Under the pieces are notes generated by a model, which did not search any database, was not told where the DNA came from, and saw only the letters and a program-made list of their open reading frames with translations. A stretch of DNA of 64,000 bases, taken from positions 8,556,192 to 8,620,191 of the forward strand of contig OY848917.1 in assembly GCA_963693285.1 (NCBI GenBank), read 5' to 3'. The stretch comes from Xestospongia muta. Lineage: Eukaryota; Porifera; Demospongiae; Haplosclerida; Petrosiidae. Shown here in pieces: positions 22,346-34,073 of this stretch (the stretch's first letter is position 1; each line of letters starts with the position of its first letter). The position numbers and the translations under genes are program-made.

Positions 22346-25300
22346 ATTATACTATTTATGATGTATGATACCATGTGCCTATAACATGATCTTGTGAAGG
22401 ACAGAGCATTGCAGGGAATATTATCAAGATTAAACATTTAGAATGATAATTATAAGAAGACATGATCATATTTATAATTTTATTAGAGTGCTATATATCT
22501 ATCTACACATGTCTTTATAATTAATTTAAAGACAGTTAGCTATATAGTTTTTAGGATCCCTTTCCTATTCCTATGTTTTGTCAAAGTACTGATAAAAACC
22601 TTGCAAATAAACAACTTGAAACAGATTGAACATACATTTAACACACTCTTGCTACAATACTCGTGACCAAAGATTCATTATCACATGACAGAGGAATGCA
22701 GAAGATGCATGTTTCTTATTGCTAATTTTTGTTCTAAAGGATTATGCTGATCCTTTGTAAATCTCTTAAAACTAGGTCTAGGTCAGTTCAAATTTTGATT
22801 ATCTATTATATATAAAATACTTTCATGAGTTATCTCCTTTTATATATACTTATATATAAATGTAACTATCAATACAATATCACCTTTACAGTTCCATCAT
22901 TGTCTTTAAGTCTTTAAGAAATTCATATTTGTTCACAAGTGACCTCATCACAATTAACCAAGTGCTAAGAGATGGACACTGACTGAGGATAATAAGTGAT
23001 TATATCCACTTCTAACAAAGTTTGTATGTACATTTCTCTTGTTTATGTATTAATTTTAGTAACATAACATTACTAACCTTTTGTGTAGATGACTCTGCTT
23101 TATTGTCACTAAAATGTTTAGTGTTCTTGTTGCTTGGCCTTTAATCTCAGGAGTGTGATGTGGATGTTACTTTTTTAGTCAAGTTTTTACAGGTATGAAC
23201 TTGTCTTTGTAGTCAATACACTTGGTGTTAGTTACTAAAAGAGCTTTTAGGTGTGGAACTACTGATATTTTTATAGTCTTGGGAACAGTATTTAATAGAA
23301 AGGTGTCAACCAGCCTTCTCGCTACTGATTACCTTATTTAGTTATGAATATTATTTTTAAAAAGATGATGTAATAGTTTGTTATGGTATCTATTTAGCTA
23401 TTCCCATGCTTTAACCTTATTCCAGTAACTCTAATATATAGGGAGCTATTATTGATAGTGTCATCATTAGATTAATATAATTTGTTTACTGTATGTTTTT
23501 TGTGAAGTATCTTAGTATATTACTTATCTCCATTATTTTCATTACCAGAGCATGGAACACTCTGATTGGAGGCCACAGACTGACCCAATAATCAACCACA
23601 TATTATGATATTTACAGATGATAATATATATGATGATGATGTCCATTAAAAAAGTACTTCACAGCAGTTGAGCAAAGTCTATTGATGCAATGTAGTAATG
23701 TCATTTCTTTTTCTCTTGTTGGATGAACATTATATATTTAATATGTCATATCAGATCATTCTAAAACAAATGATGTCCTAGCATTTCTCGAACGCAAGTT
23801 TGCAAAGATACCTTCACAAGTTAGTTTCAAGTGGGACATAGTAGCTGGTACATGTGTCTGGGAGCAAAGCTTCATCTATACATAAACTCAATCTTTACCT
23901 TATTGGTATTCACATTTCAAGAATTATGTTGAAGATCTCATAGCTGTTCAAAAATTTGTTTATAGAATTATCTCTAGCAACTGATAATTTTATGTTCTTT
24001 TCTGTTTATGAGGGACAATCGTGATCAGTTCTATTTTTTGTAATATTTACTATATCAGTAGTCTCACAACAATTACATCTCCTTCTACATGTATACATCT
24101 ACTTAACTTTACAACTGTTGGTAAAGAAGGCTGACAAGGTAAGTAAATTTACCATAACTTAAAAACAAAAAACTAAAAGCAAAATTCCTTAACTTTTGTC
24201 GTTTCTTTGTCAAGTTTTGTATGAGGAGAAACTGTTGTCGTCGAGTTATAGCCGTTCAAAGTACATTACCAGCTAACACACACACACACAAAAGGCAAAT
24301 ACTCTTACCCTCGCTATGCGCAGTCTTCAATTCAGAGTGGTTATTGTCAGAGATATTTGTGGTTGTCATATGATGAAAAGAAACAATTAATTACTACCAA
24401 GCTATCAAAGCTAAAAATTATAAAAATGCAGCATTTTATGATGTTTGGCTGTCAATTAACTTTAAAAATACGAGTTAGTTAGCAATGGACCTTTTGCTAC
24501 AAATGTTCACTAGTGAAAATACTTAAGTAACAATTACAAATAACTGATACCATCAAATCAACAAAAAACTGCTGTTTACATCTTTTTCAATGAGTAACAA
24601 ATCTTAGTTATATATTTGCATTCATAAATGGAGGTCATGTTTTTCTTTGATTCAAACATGGCAAAACTACTTTGTCTAGTTTTGTAATTTAATTACAACA
24701 TCTCCACCTCCAACAATGATGTCAAAACAAAAGGATAAAAAGATTAAGTCCATCCACCCATCCATCAGGTCTCTGTATCTTCCCAGCCTGTGACATTGAT
24801 CAAAGCTGTCTTTCACATTTTTTTCATTAATGCATGCAGTCCTTTATATTACCATGGCCTTATAAATCTGTAACTTGCCCCATTCTTTCTTTGTTTTACA
24901 AATATTCATAATCATGTAAAACGTGATGGACAAATCTGATTGGTGACCTAGAATTCCTTCGTTGGGCGAGTCTGACTTGTGGATCTGAAGGTTGGTTGCA
25001 CAGATATACCCTTCTCAATTAAGCTTTGAACTATTAAAGAAACGGACAGTAAACGCCGTAAATAGGTAAGTTCTATAATTTTGGTAGTTATATTATTTAT
25101 AGATCTGGTAAGAAATCCTTCCCTTCGTGCGCGTCAAGAGTGATGACCCTTGGCGTTGCCGCCCCTTCGCTAGCTCGGTACAGAGTAACCTGCGCAAGCG
25201 TAAAAAAGCTATTAAGTTTAACCAGCACACAAAACTCTTCATGTAAGAATTGTTTGTATTTACAATCCTGAATATTTCTGTATGCTGTTAGATCTACTAG

Positions 25301-26257
25301 TACATAAGTCTCTCTCTTAACCAGAGTAATTTACAGCTCATTAATGAGTGGTATAGGCTAGAATCAGAAGTTAAAAAATTTAAACTTTTATAAGTTCTCT
25401 TTATTAACTTGGTAGTACATTTCCTTCTTTCCTTTGGGATTATTTGGAGGAAGATGTATTACATTCTTGATTCTTACAAGAATTAACAAAATCTGTTAAT
25501 TGCATTCTTTTTTGCAATCAAGATCATGTGTTTGATGACATTGCACCAATCTTCTCTCAATATGGTATACAGTTTCTGAGTCAGAATGGAATATAGGTTT
25601 GTTTTAAGTGGTGCTTTGGTGATTGAGTGTCAAGAACACATGAAAGTGTAATACTTACAAAGAAAACGTTTGTGCTATCTGTTAATGGAGTAGCAACTAC
25701 AACTATTAATATATTACTTAGAAAAACACTTTAAAATACAACTGTTACATAAACACTTGCCATAGCCCATAAACAAGGCAGCAAACACATTGCTACCAGA
25801 CAAGAAATTATTTTTTAATGGCTATTAAAACTTTAAAAACTTAGACTGGTTCTCTTTTAATACTTTATAACCAACACTTACTGCAGTACTCAAATCTACA
25901 GAAGAGTTAAGCTTACTTTGTGTGTCTTTTAATTGTGTTATTTTGAATGCTACATTCTGATTGGACTGCATGAATGATGTATGCTAGTGTCCTAGACCTA
26001 TTTCTTTTTGAAGTGGGCAGTGACATCAGACTGTGAGAAAGTTAATTATTCTTTTTTATTAGTCTAATGTTAATTTTTTAAAGCAGTTTCCTGGTAACAC
26101 TAATATTGTTTGGTTCAATCTTTTTTCTTTTCTTTACTAACACAAAGAGAGCTTATGACTGTTATACAAAGTGATTTTGAAGATTAAATTTTTTTTATCT
26201 GCAAGAGAAAAAACATTTGACTCTCAAGTTTACCATGGCTCCTACATACACAACGGC
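22346..26257. other. No gene recognised
   Basis: Mostly AT-rich sequence with no long open frames. A short GC- and CpG-richer patch at about 25120-25205 (gcgcgtcaagagtgatgacc…ctgcgcaagcg) stands out and could be a small insertion or a promoter. Nothing in it is recognisable. Confidence 0.4.
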
Positions 26258-26430
26258 AAAGGCTATGCTTCGAAAAAAAGTTTTGGCTTTCTAGCTTCTA
26301 ACTACAGTCGAAGTTAGAACTATGCCTTTTTTTACTAAGTTTTAAAGGCTATGCTTCGAAAAAAAGTTTTGGTTTTCTAGCTTCTAACTACAGTTGAAGT
26401 TAGAACTATGCCTTTTTTTACTAAGTTTTA
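26258..26430. repeat. Two tandem 86-bp units with internal hairpin
   Basis: The block beginning aaaggctatgcttcgaaaaa recurs at 26344 with only a few changes. Each unit contains ttctaact and agttagaa as inverted arms around a short loop. It looks like a small foldback-type repeat. Confidence 0.8.
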
Positions 26431-26687
26431 AAGTTGCATCTTATGCAAAAATATCATAGTAAGGTCTTTCCTCGCCTGATCGATTACTTTGAGGACATTG
26501 CGTTATTGATGGATATGATACCTTAAGAAAGCTTTTTACTGTAAAATATCATCTGTAAACTATGCATGCTGCTAGTATTATATACTATGACGCATACGCA
26601 GTGACTACAACGCGGAGCAAGAGTACCCCATGACCCGTCTCTAAGAATCGATTGTGAGCGACGGAAGCCAAGGACAACACATATCAT

Positions 26688-27313
26688 TACAAGTAGTTAG
26701 CCTCGTACCCAGGCTAAACGCCTGGTAACTACTGTTTGCGCATGCATTTAATTTCCACAGATTTCTTGGAAAATAGTATACTCTAGGAATCCTCCGTCAA
26801 CTATAACGTCAAAATTCCTTTTACCTCAATATTAGTTTAGCTACTTGTAGTACTGACAGAAACTTTTCTGCTGGTCTACTGTAAGCTCTAAAGAAGCTAG
26901 GAACCAGCTGCTTGAATGCCTCTAAGTCTGCAAGAGATTTCTCTAGAGACACAACTCGAAGTTTGCACTTAATACAAATAATAAAGAGAGACCATGATCT
27001 CTCGAAACGATAACATCAAGCAAAGAAGTTATTCGAGAAACCCAGTTGTTTTGCATCCCAACAGCACTGAACAAGCTTGTTGCTCTTGGCTTCCACTAAA
27101 TCACTGCATAACCAACAAACTCGACTACCCATGTCGTGTAGTGAATGAAACGTCATCATTATAAACCCAGCCCATCGATTCGTCATTTAATTGAAAAAGT
27201 AATAATTATGATGTCAACATGTTTCAATAATTACGCGCATGCGCAAGCAGTAGTCACCAGGCGTTCTATATACTCTTTACTAGAACGCCTGTGTACGAGG
27301 CTATACAAGTAGT
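26688..27313. mobile_element. 606-bp non-autonomous DNA transposon (MITE) with TIRs and 10-bp TSD
   Basis: Element 26698-27303 begins tagcctcgtacccaggc and ends with the complement of tagcctcgtacacaggcg. The subterminal aacgcctggt-actactg-ttgcgcatgc is also inverted at both ends. It is flanked by a direct repeat tacaagtagt (26688-26697 and 27304-27313). No coding capacity is seen. Part of its interior recurs at 1930-2110 and its counterpart in copy B. A 9-10-bp target duplication suggests Mutator- or foldback-like transposition (inference). Confidence 0.75.
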
Positions 27314-27388
27314 TAAATAGGAAATACGGCTTGGGGATTGCGCGTTAAATAGAGTGAGCATCACTATTGTTCGTTTCTGCTGTCTACG

Positions 27389-27620
27389 CAGTTGTTCGAG
27401 TAATTCTATTGGAGAGTCAATGGAGATTCTCACTTCTTGTTCTTTCGACTGCCATTAAGTAAGAAATATCTTTTAAAGCAATAGGTTCGCGCTATTTGTA
27501 GGAAGAATTTGCCTATCAACTCTAATACACGAGTCTGCAGTAAACTCTTTATTAATGCATCTGGACGATAATTGAAACATGACGAAGTTCCTTCCTATAT
27601 ATTTACCGGTCCTATTTACT
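27389..27620 (+). repeat. Direct repeat, left copy (5' end of the Harbinger-like relic)
   Basis: It shares many blocks with 31157-31387, including gagtaattctattgga, cacgagtctgcag, and ctttattaatgc-tctgga. It spans the presumed upstream region and start codon (27579) of the Harbinger-like relic. The two copies flank the Harbinger and hAT relics. Confidence 0.7.
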
Positions 27621-28500
27621 TCTAGAATTACAAATAATGAGAGAAAGCCACCTAGAAGACGACTATTAACCATACAGTTCCCAAGCGACCCTTCACCTAC
27701 TGACAGCTCAACTGTTATTGATATTGTTCATGTTGATGTTTGTATACAAACAGAAGAGAACTTTGATGAGATTAAGGTGGAGTTAGCTTCAGCTAGAGAA
27801 AAGATATCATTTCTGGAGCAAAATGATGAATAATGAAATGTTAAGATTAAACAATATAAAGTATGATGATTGTAAGGTGACATTCTTTACAGGGTATCCT
27901 AATTATGGAGTACTTAAAGCTTTATCAATTTTAGGACTAGCCTTGTACCCAGGTGTTTTACTAAAGAGTAGAACACCTGGGTATGAGGCTATTTTAGGAC
28001 CAGTTGTTGATGCTTTGAGCTATTCTTGCAAACACAATGAGGACAGGTTTGGTGAAAATCTAAATAAGCAATGTCGGCCACGAATGTTACCTCCACAAGA
28101 AGAATTTTCTTACATTAATTCCTCTTCAACTAAGACTACTGGAACAGGACCTTACTTATTGTTTTGGTATGTCCAAATCAACTGTTTTTAGAATTATTGC
28201 TTGGATTAACTTCCTGTTCTTGAAGTTTTAAAGAAATACCATCAGGGCCTCCAAAGCACTGATAAAAGAAAACATCCAAAGAAGTTTAGAGTAAATACCC
28301 AACTACAAGAGTAATACTAGTTGCCACGTAAATTTATATTGATCAGCCTTGTCTTCTTGAGCTAAAGCAAATGATATTTTTTAATTACAAAAATTACAAC
28401 ACATTTACTGGTATCTCATCTGATGGTTTACTTTGTTCATGGCATTCCTAAGAATTCATGTGTAATGAGCGATGAAAACAATAAATAACTTTTGACAGGT
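27579..28500 (+). pseudogene. Harbinger/ISL2EU-like transposase relic (DDE_Tnp_4 type)
   Basis: From ATG 27579, a basic N-terminus (KPPRRR) leads to a CIQTEENFDEI…KISFLEQ coiled segment. A frameshift near 27825-27835 is followed by LRLNNIKYDDCKVTFFTGYP, the typical entry of this family. A 53-bp foldback insertion sits inside LGP…VVDALSY. Downstream come LTYCFGMSKSTVFRIIAWIN (about 28153-28212, helix-turn-helix-like) and the DDE part YPTTRV…IYIDQP…FNYKNYNTFTGISSDG (about 28300-28425) with stops. The expected first catalytic Asp of the IDATEI-like motif is replaced (VAT followed by a stop). The gene is dead. Confidence 0.65.
27928..28000. mobile_element. 53-bp foldback insertion with 10-bp TSD
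   Basis: Element 27938-27990 is almost wholly palindromic: arms tagccttgtacccaggtgtt and aacacctgggtatgaggct. It is flanked by exact direct repeats attttaggac (27928-27937 and 27991-28000; 9 or 10 bp depending on a shared base). The arms match the TIRs of the 606-bp MITE nearby. It interrupts the Harbinger-like reading frame, adding about 21 codons without a stop. Confidence 0.85.
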
Positions 28501-28879
28501 TATTGCTTATTCATTTAACTGATATTGCTGATAGAATTTTTTGGTTTATTGTTGTTTATCTAATATTCATCCACCACTTTGTGCTTAAAAGTAACTGTAG
28601 AATTTATATCTATTGGACAAAATCAAACTTGAACATAACAAACAATACTATAAGTAATAATTATGTTTGTTCTTGGGAGAAAGCAACTCTGAGAAGATGT
28701 CATCTGAGAAACAACTATCAAGCAAATCACTGTCAACACATAGGGCGGGCAAGTTTGGAAGCGTGCTAACTATATAAGGTGTAGCTTGGGTGTGGCATGT
28801 GAGCGTATATAGTATTATTTACTCCAGATGTTGTTAGGCATGCTTTTGTAATATTTTTAGCCCCTCAGGTATAGTGAAG
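28501..28879. other. No gene recognised between two transposon relics
   Basis: AT-rich sequence. The tract cacatagggcgggcaagtttggaagcgtg near 28737 is GC-richer and could be a decayed transposon end, but no matching inverted partner was found. Confidence 0.35.
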
Positions 28880-30990
28880 TCACTCAAACTGCCCAAAAAT
28901 TGATCTGCATTGATCACAAACATCAATAAATTCATTTCTAATCTGATGAGGGTCCAGCTTGTCAAGTCATTCTTTGTGCACATGTAACATCATCACAATA
29001 TTTAGTTGACATAGGGTCATGGTGGGCCTCAGGTAGGTAGGTCTTCACTCTTCTCAAAGAACTGAAGAATCTCTCACTTGTTGCGTTAGATGCAGGCATG
29101 ACTAGGATCAACTTCACCAAGGTGATAACCTCAGAGTAGAGTGATCAACCCATCTTGGACAATCCCGTAGATACTTGACAAGTTGACAACATAGTGCAGT
29201 GACACATTGTCATCAGGATTTAGGTTAGTAGACAAAGTCTGTAGTTGCATCCTCAGGTTAGCCATGTGAATGTCAGGAGAATAATGTTCTGTGATAGTAG
29301 CCAACTCTTCATCGTTGCTTTCCATCCTACATGCCTTCAACAAGAGTTTCTCCATGGTGGAATATGTCCTGTACACAGGTTAATCAAAGCGATCTTCCAG
29401 GCAAGCCACAATCAGGTCGATAGCTGTGTTGTATACAATAACTCTATATATATAAGTGTTCTGGTGTATTGCAAAACTCAGCTGAAGCCTTGCCATCTTC
29501 ATGGCAACCTGGTCACTTTCGCTTACATGAAAGACATGGCTCTGACACATCAGCTTTGCTGCTTTAGTTGTGACTGCTTCCCAAAAGCTACATACATGAG
29601 CGTCTCCTCACAGTGACTTCAGATTTTTCTTCACAAGTCTAGCTCCTTCCTGTCCTTGTGCAGTGGACCCTCCTGCAGCATCTTCCTAAGATTATCAGTA
29701 TGTGTAGAACCATTTCTGCTAATGAGACAGCATAGTAATATTCAAATGTACTCATTTGAGCTGCTACACCTTGAATTCGTGCCCTGGTTTCGGTATCCTT
29801 GACATCACCATAGCATAGCTCCCAAAGCTCCTGCAAAACAGTGTAATTGTCTAGCACACTCCTCAATGCATCCATTTGTACAGTCCAACGTGTGGGACAT
29901 AGCACACTAACACCAGGTAAGCCTGGTTGAGTCTCTGCCTTTAACGTTTGGAAAGCACCATCACGTTTTGGCGAGAGCTTGATCAGCTTCGACAATTCAT
30001 GTGTAGTATCGATTGCATTTTTCAGTACTGAGACTCCCCTAATGGTGTCACTGGCTGCTAAGTTCAATACATAATCATAGTAATGTGTGTAATATGCATG
30101 GGGCTCCACCTCAAGTATCTGCTTGGCTACACCTGATTTTACTCCCAACATTCTACCTGCTCCACTGTATCATTGACCCCTATGTCTGTGGATATCCAAA
30201 TTCAGAGCAAGGATAACATTCTTGAGCACAGTGACAATTGTCTTGGTATCAGTTGTGTCCAGCTGATAAAAGCCTACAAACTTTTCATGCGCCTGCAACT
30301 CATCATCAACATAGCAAAACTCAGTAATCAGTTGCTCCTTGTTGCTGGTATTGGTAGTCTTGTCCGCCATAATTGTGTAGTACTCTACACTTTGCAGTTC
30401 CATAATTATCTCTCACAGACAAGCATGTACCCTTAATTTGAGCATTTCATTCTGTATGTCTTTTGTGGCGTAAATCTCGTTTTTTCATAAATTTATGCAT
30501 TATCCTCAGCTCTGAGCAGGAGAGTTTGCATGAAGTTGCTGTTATCCTCCGTTCCATCCCCTTTAAGTGGGAGGCCCTGCCTAGCCAGAAATCTTACGTT
30601 CTGCAAGATAGTTAGTAATATTTGTTGGTTTCCAGGCTTTTTGGTTGCATGATCAATATCTTGAAGCTCATCTTTATCTTTGGTTTGGGTTGGAAGAACA
30701 TAGAGGGCAGAATGAGCTTCGATGTGATGATCTGATTGCATGTGCTTAGGTATCTTAGCTACACAATCTTTCCAATTGCTGAATTCAGTTCCAATCTGCA
30801 TAAGGGAAAGAAAAAATTTGTACTGTAGCTACCTCACCATACACTATACTACGGATATTCCTTAGCTACTAATACAGGTATTATACATACACGTACCTAA
30901 CTACACCCTAGACACAACAAAACACACAATACGCACACACAATTATTGTGAATACTGGCACTTACAAATGCTGGCTCTAGGTGCTTGGAC
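28880..30990 (-). pseudogene. hAT (ZMYM1-like) transposase relic
   Basis: On the minus strand, a small 5' piece ending at 30966 (SKHLEPAF) splices across 30796-30965 to FSNWKDCVAKIPKHMQSDHH…VRFLARQGLPLKGDG (to about 30493). Next come YYTIMADKTTNTSNKEQLI and KFVGFYQLDTTDTKT (about 30403-30215), HRHRGQ, an in-frame TGA where the family normally has Cys, then YSGAGRMLGVKSGVAKQ, LIKLSPKRDGAFQ, VLCPTRWTV and NYTVLQELWELCYG (30160-29800). A frameshift near 29690 follows. Broken segments continue to the hAT C-terminal dimerisation motif MPASNATSERFFSSLRRVK (about 29100-29045), reached by another frameshift near 29127. The element is inactive. Confidence 0.75.
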
Positions 30991-31156
30991 TGAAATATAC
31001 TGTACTGCTGTATGGCTGTCAGACAGGTATAACAGAGAATAACGTCCTTTTTCATATCATAGTGAAGAAATGGATAGTCAGCAAACCACTGAGATTGGCA
31101 AAATCTTTTTTTAGTACCGATTTTCTTCTATCAAAACACAAAGTTTTGATATGTAA

Positions 31157-31387
31157 GCAGTTGTTTGAGTAATTCTATTGGATACTCTCACTTTTACTTT
31201 TACTTTTCTTTGACTCCCACTAAGTAAGAAATTTCTTTTAAAGCAATGTGTCCATGCTATTGGGTTGAAGAATTTTCCTACAAGGACCCATACACGAGTC
31301 TGCAGCAAACACTTTATTAATGCTTCTGGATGACAATTGAAACTTGACAAAGTTCATTTTCTATATCTACTCGTCCTGTTTACATCT
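31157..31387 (+). repeat. Direct repeat, right copy
   Basis: A diverged partner of 27389-27620. The counterpart of the start codon is altered (aaacttgacaaag versus aaacatgacgaag), so this copy would not begin the same protein. Confidence 0.7.
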
Positions 31388-34073
31388 TGAACCCCAACTA
31401 ATTTCTATTTCTTCCTTGCACTTTCATGATATAAAAAATTTCAATTAATGACCCAGTGTATTAGTTTCAATGTCTTATTCTTTATTCCATTCTTGTCACA
31501 TGCGAAATTTCTATTTTCATGTTGTTTGTAAAATAGAATCATGTCTGCATACTGCTAACACACCTTATGTACAATTAAATTAATTCCTTCAAGTGTTCTA
31601 TGATAATGAATTAGTACTAAAGCTACCAGTTTTAGTACATTGTTTCTTGTATACATTTTGCCAACTCTATTAATAATGTATTATTATAACTCCACTAGTG
31701 ATATTTCTGAGTATAGTTAACTATTCCATTTTTATATGCATTAACTTTTCTTTAGGAACATGGCTGCAGGAATGACTAAGAAGGACAAAAAGTGGACTGT
31801 AAGTTTACTAATTGAAAATTTAATTTTGCATAAAAACAGTGAACATTATTATATGTAGCAGGTTATAAAGCCCACAAGACTTTGCATGAAAATTGTAATA
31901 TGCACATATCCCTGACATACATGTAAACTATACATGTAGGTTATGTGTACCTTTTTTGAACCTTTGTATAAATTACATTGAACTGCATTACTATAGTTAA
32001 TCCTCTTCATCAAATGTGTAAATGTGTTACTATTGTACTCACAATAAACTTGCGTAAGTATCTTAATAGAGAATTCATATCACATAGTAGGAATGAGTAT
32101 TTAGGCTTCACTCTTTCTTCCTTTAAATGAACTAACTGTTTAGATATCATGGTATATGACAAGGTCATCCAGAGTACTGTCCCATTTCAACAAATGTTCA
32201 AGGTTTTATGTGTTGATAGAAGTAGGTATAGGTTTGTAGTTATGAACATTAGTGTTCTCTCTATGTATAATAATACAATATCCAAGATACATTCCATTCC
32301 ACCCACACCATTATTTCCATTGAATTCTATAGAAATATGCCATAAATTTAGTTCTTTTAGAAAGTATATTTTATTGTCTATCAAATTCAAAGCAGATATA
32401 CCTATAGAATTTACCCTAGTTACCTCAATAATAAACAGCACTAAATAATGTTTTTCAAGATTTATGTTCTGTTATGACAATCAAGCTTATTGACTAGTTC
32501 AATAATATGAACTACAATATAATGTATACATTCCTAAAGTAAGATTTGTTTAGGAAAAAGGATTGTTGTGACTAGGGTACATTCCATAGTTTATATATTT
32601 TACTTTGAAATTGACAAGAATACTAGACAACTTACAAGAGCCATCATAATAATTCAGTATTTCTGTAAATATCATTAAAGTAGAGAATACTGTATACTTT
32701 TTAACACTTGAGGACAAAACATACAGTAATTTCTGTATAGTTACAGTGGACTGGAATGTACTCTGGATATGATACTATATTGTAATTACTGTGTCATGTA
32801 TCCCACCCACATTCCTGTCTCTTAAATAAAATGTTAACTACGAGCACTAAGGAAACATCTTTGCAGGACAATTGAGCTGAATGTCAGCCCAAATCTCTTT
32901 CTTAGGTTTTGAACCTTGTCCATTGTCTCTATGAAGTGCTTTAAGCATGTAAAGGACAACAATAAATTAATATTAGCAGTAATAATTAATTAGCTACATT
33001 CTAAAATTTACTTGTAGGTTAAACTTTTTTGGAGCATACTTCAAACTTACATTTTTGAGAGGTTCCTTTTAACTGTTACTCTAGATGTGACAGTCATTAT
33101 ATTGATCATTTTCATTATTTAAATTATCACTACCTAATATAATAGAAGGTTAAGTGCAATATATAATTAAGGAATTGTTAATGAAACTAGATTAACAAAT
33201 TAATATTATGAATTAGTTAAAATAATAAATCAGTTAAAAATTACAATTGTTTTCATGGCTAGCAATGAAAACGTTCTGATTGAAAAAACTGATTGACTGT
33301 TGCCATAGCCTCACACACATGGACACAGTGAATATTTAAAGTGAATACACAGATGCACTAGTTCACTATTTAGATTTTTGATCAAAGCATAGTAAAAATG
33401 GAAGTGTTAAAGGCATCAGGGTTTAGAGCCACTTCATTAAAAATTCCACAAAAAATGGATACCTAGTGGACAAAACGATTAACAATGATATTGGAAATTG
33501 CACAAGAAGTTATTCACCATATTCTTTTAAGTAAAAGCCACCTTAATTTGTTTCCTTTGTTCCTTTCATTAATACTTATACTTAGAGACTCTTATTAGCT
33601 TACTCTATGAACAAACTCTTTTGTTATTAGGCATTATTATTAGTAGTATTACAAGATCATTTCCTATTAGAGCTACAGGAAACACAAATAAAAGTATATA
33701 TCTTTATCTATTGCCAAAACAGTTTTAGCATAGTAACAAACTTACAATGTGGTCAGTAGCTGGTTTTTTTTATCATGTCAACAGTACATTGCACACTTTG
33801 ATGGTACACAGCTTAGTAGTAACTTTGTTTGTAATGATGAATTTGAAAGGACAAATTATCAAGATGCAAAAATGGAACAAAAAAGGCTTTGAGCAATATT
33901 TTAGCAATGTAGTGAGCTGATCAATAAAACTGCAAATAATGGTGTGGTAGACAGCATACAGACAGTTCTCCATTGAAAAACTTTATTATATATATTATTT
34001 GTGGGACTAGTAATAGTTTAGAATTTAGCTTATGTAATCTCATACACTACATACTTGTGGACTGTAAGCATAG
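31388..34073. other. No gene recognised apart from one small exon; probable long intron
   Basis: AT-rich sequence. The overlapping open frames at 32149-32448 on both strands lack motifs. If the exon at 31756-31798 belongs to the ROC-COR gene, everything from 31799 to 34073 is intron. Confidence 0.4.
31756..31798 (+). CDS. Candidate first coding exon of the ROC-COR-death gene
   Basis: An acceptor (aacttttctttag) is followed by gaacATGGCT, a good start context, then 13 codons MAAGMTKKDKKWT, then a consensus donor gtaagt, ending in phase 0. Read through, the frame closes soon after the donor, so it must be spliced to code for anything longer. The short basic peptide would join in phase with the exon at 38777-38792 (RMELR) and the ROC exon (ESYKRALADG…), giving a natural-looking N-terminus. 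The 5' UTR exon before it was not located. Linkage over 7 kb is inference. Confidence 0.45.

Noticed and set aside
29245..29616. Plus-strand 123-codon open frame
   Set aside because: Lies antisense to the hAT relic, whose minus-strand motifs are clear.
32149..32448. Overlapping 99- and 84-codon frames on both strands
   Set aside because: No motifs, AT-rich, and mirror-image openness suggests chance.
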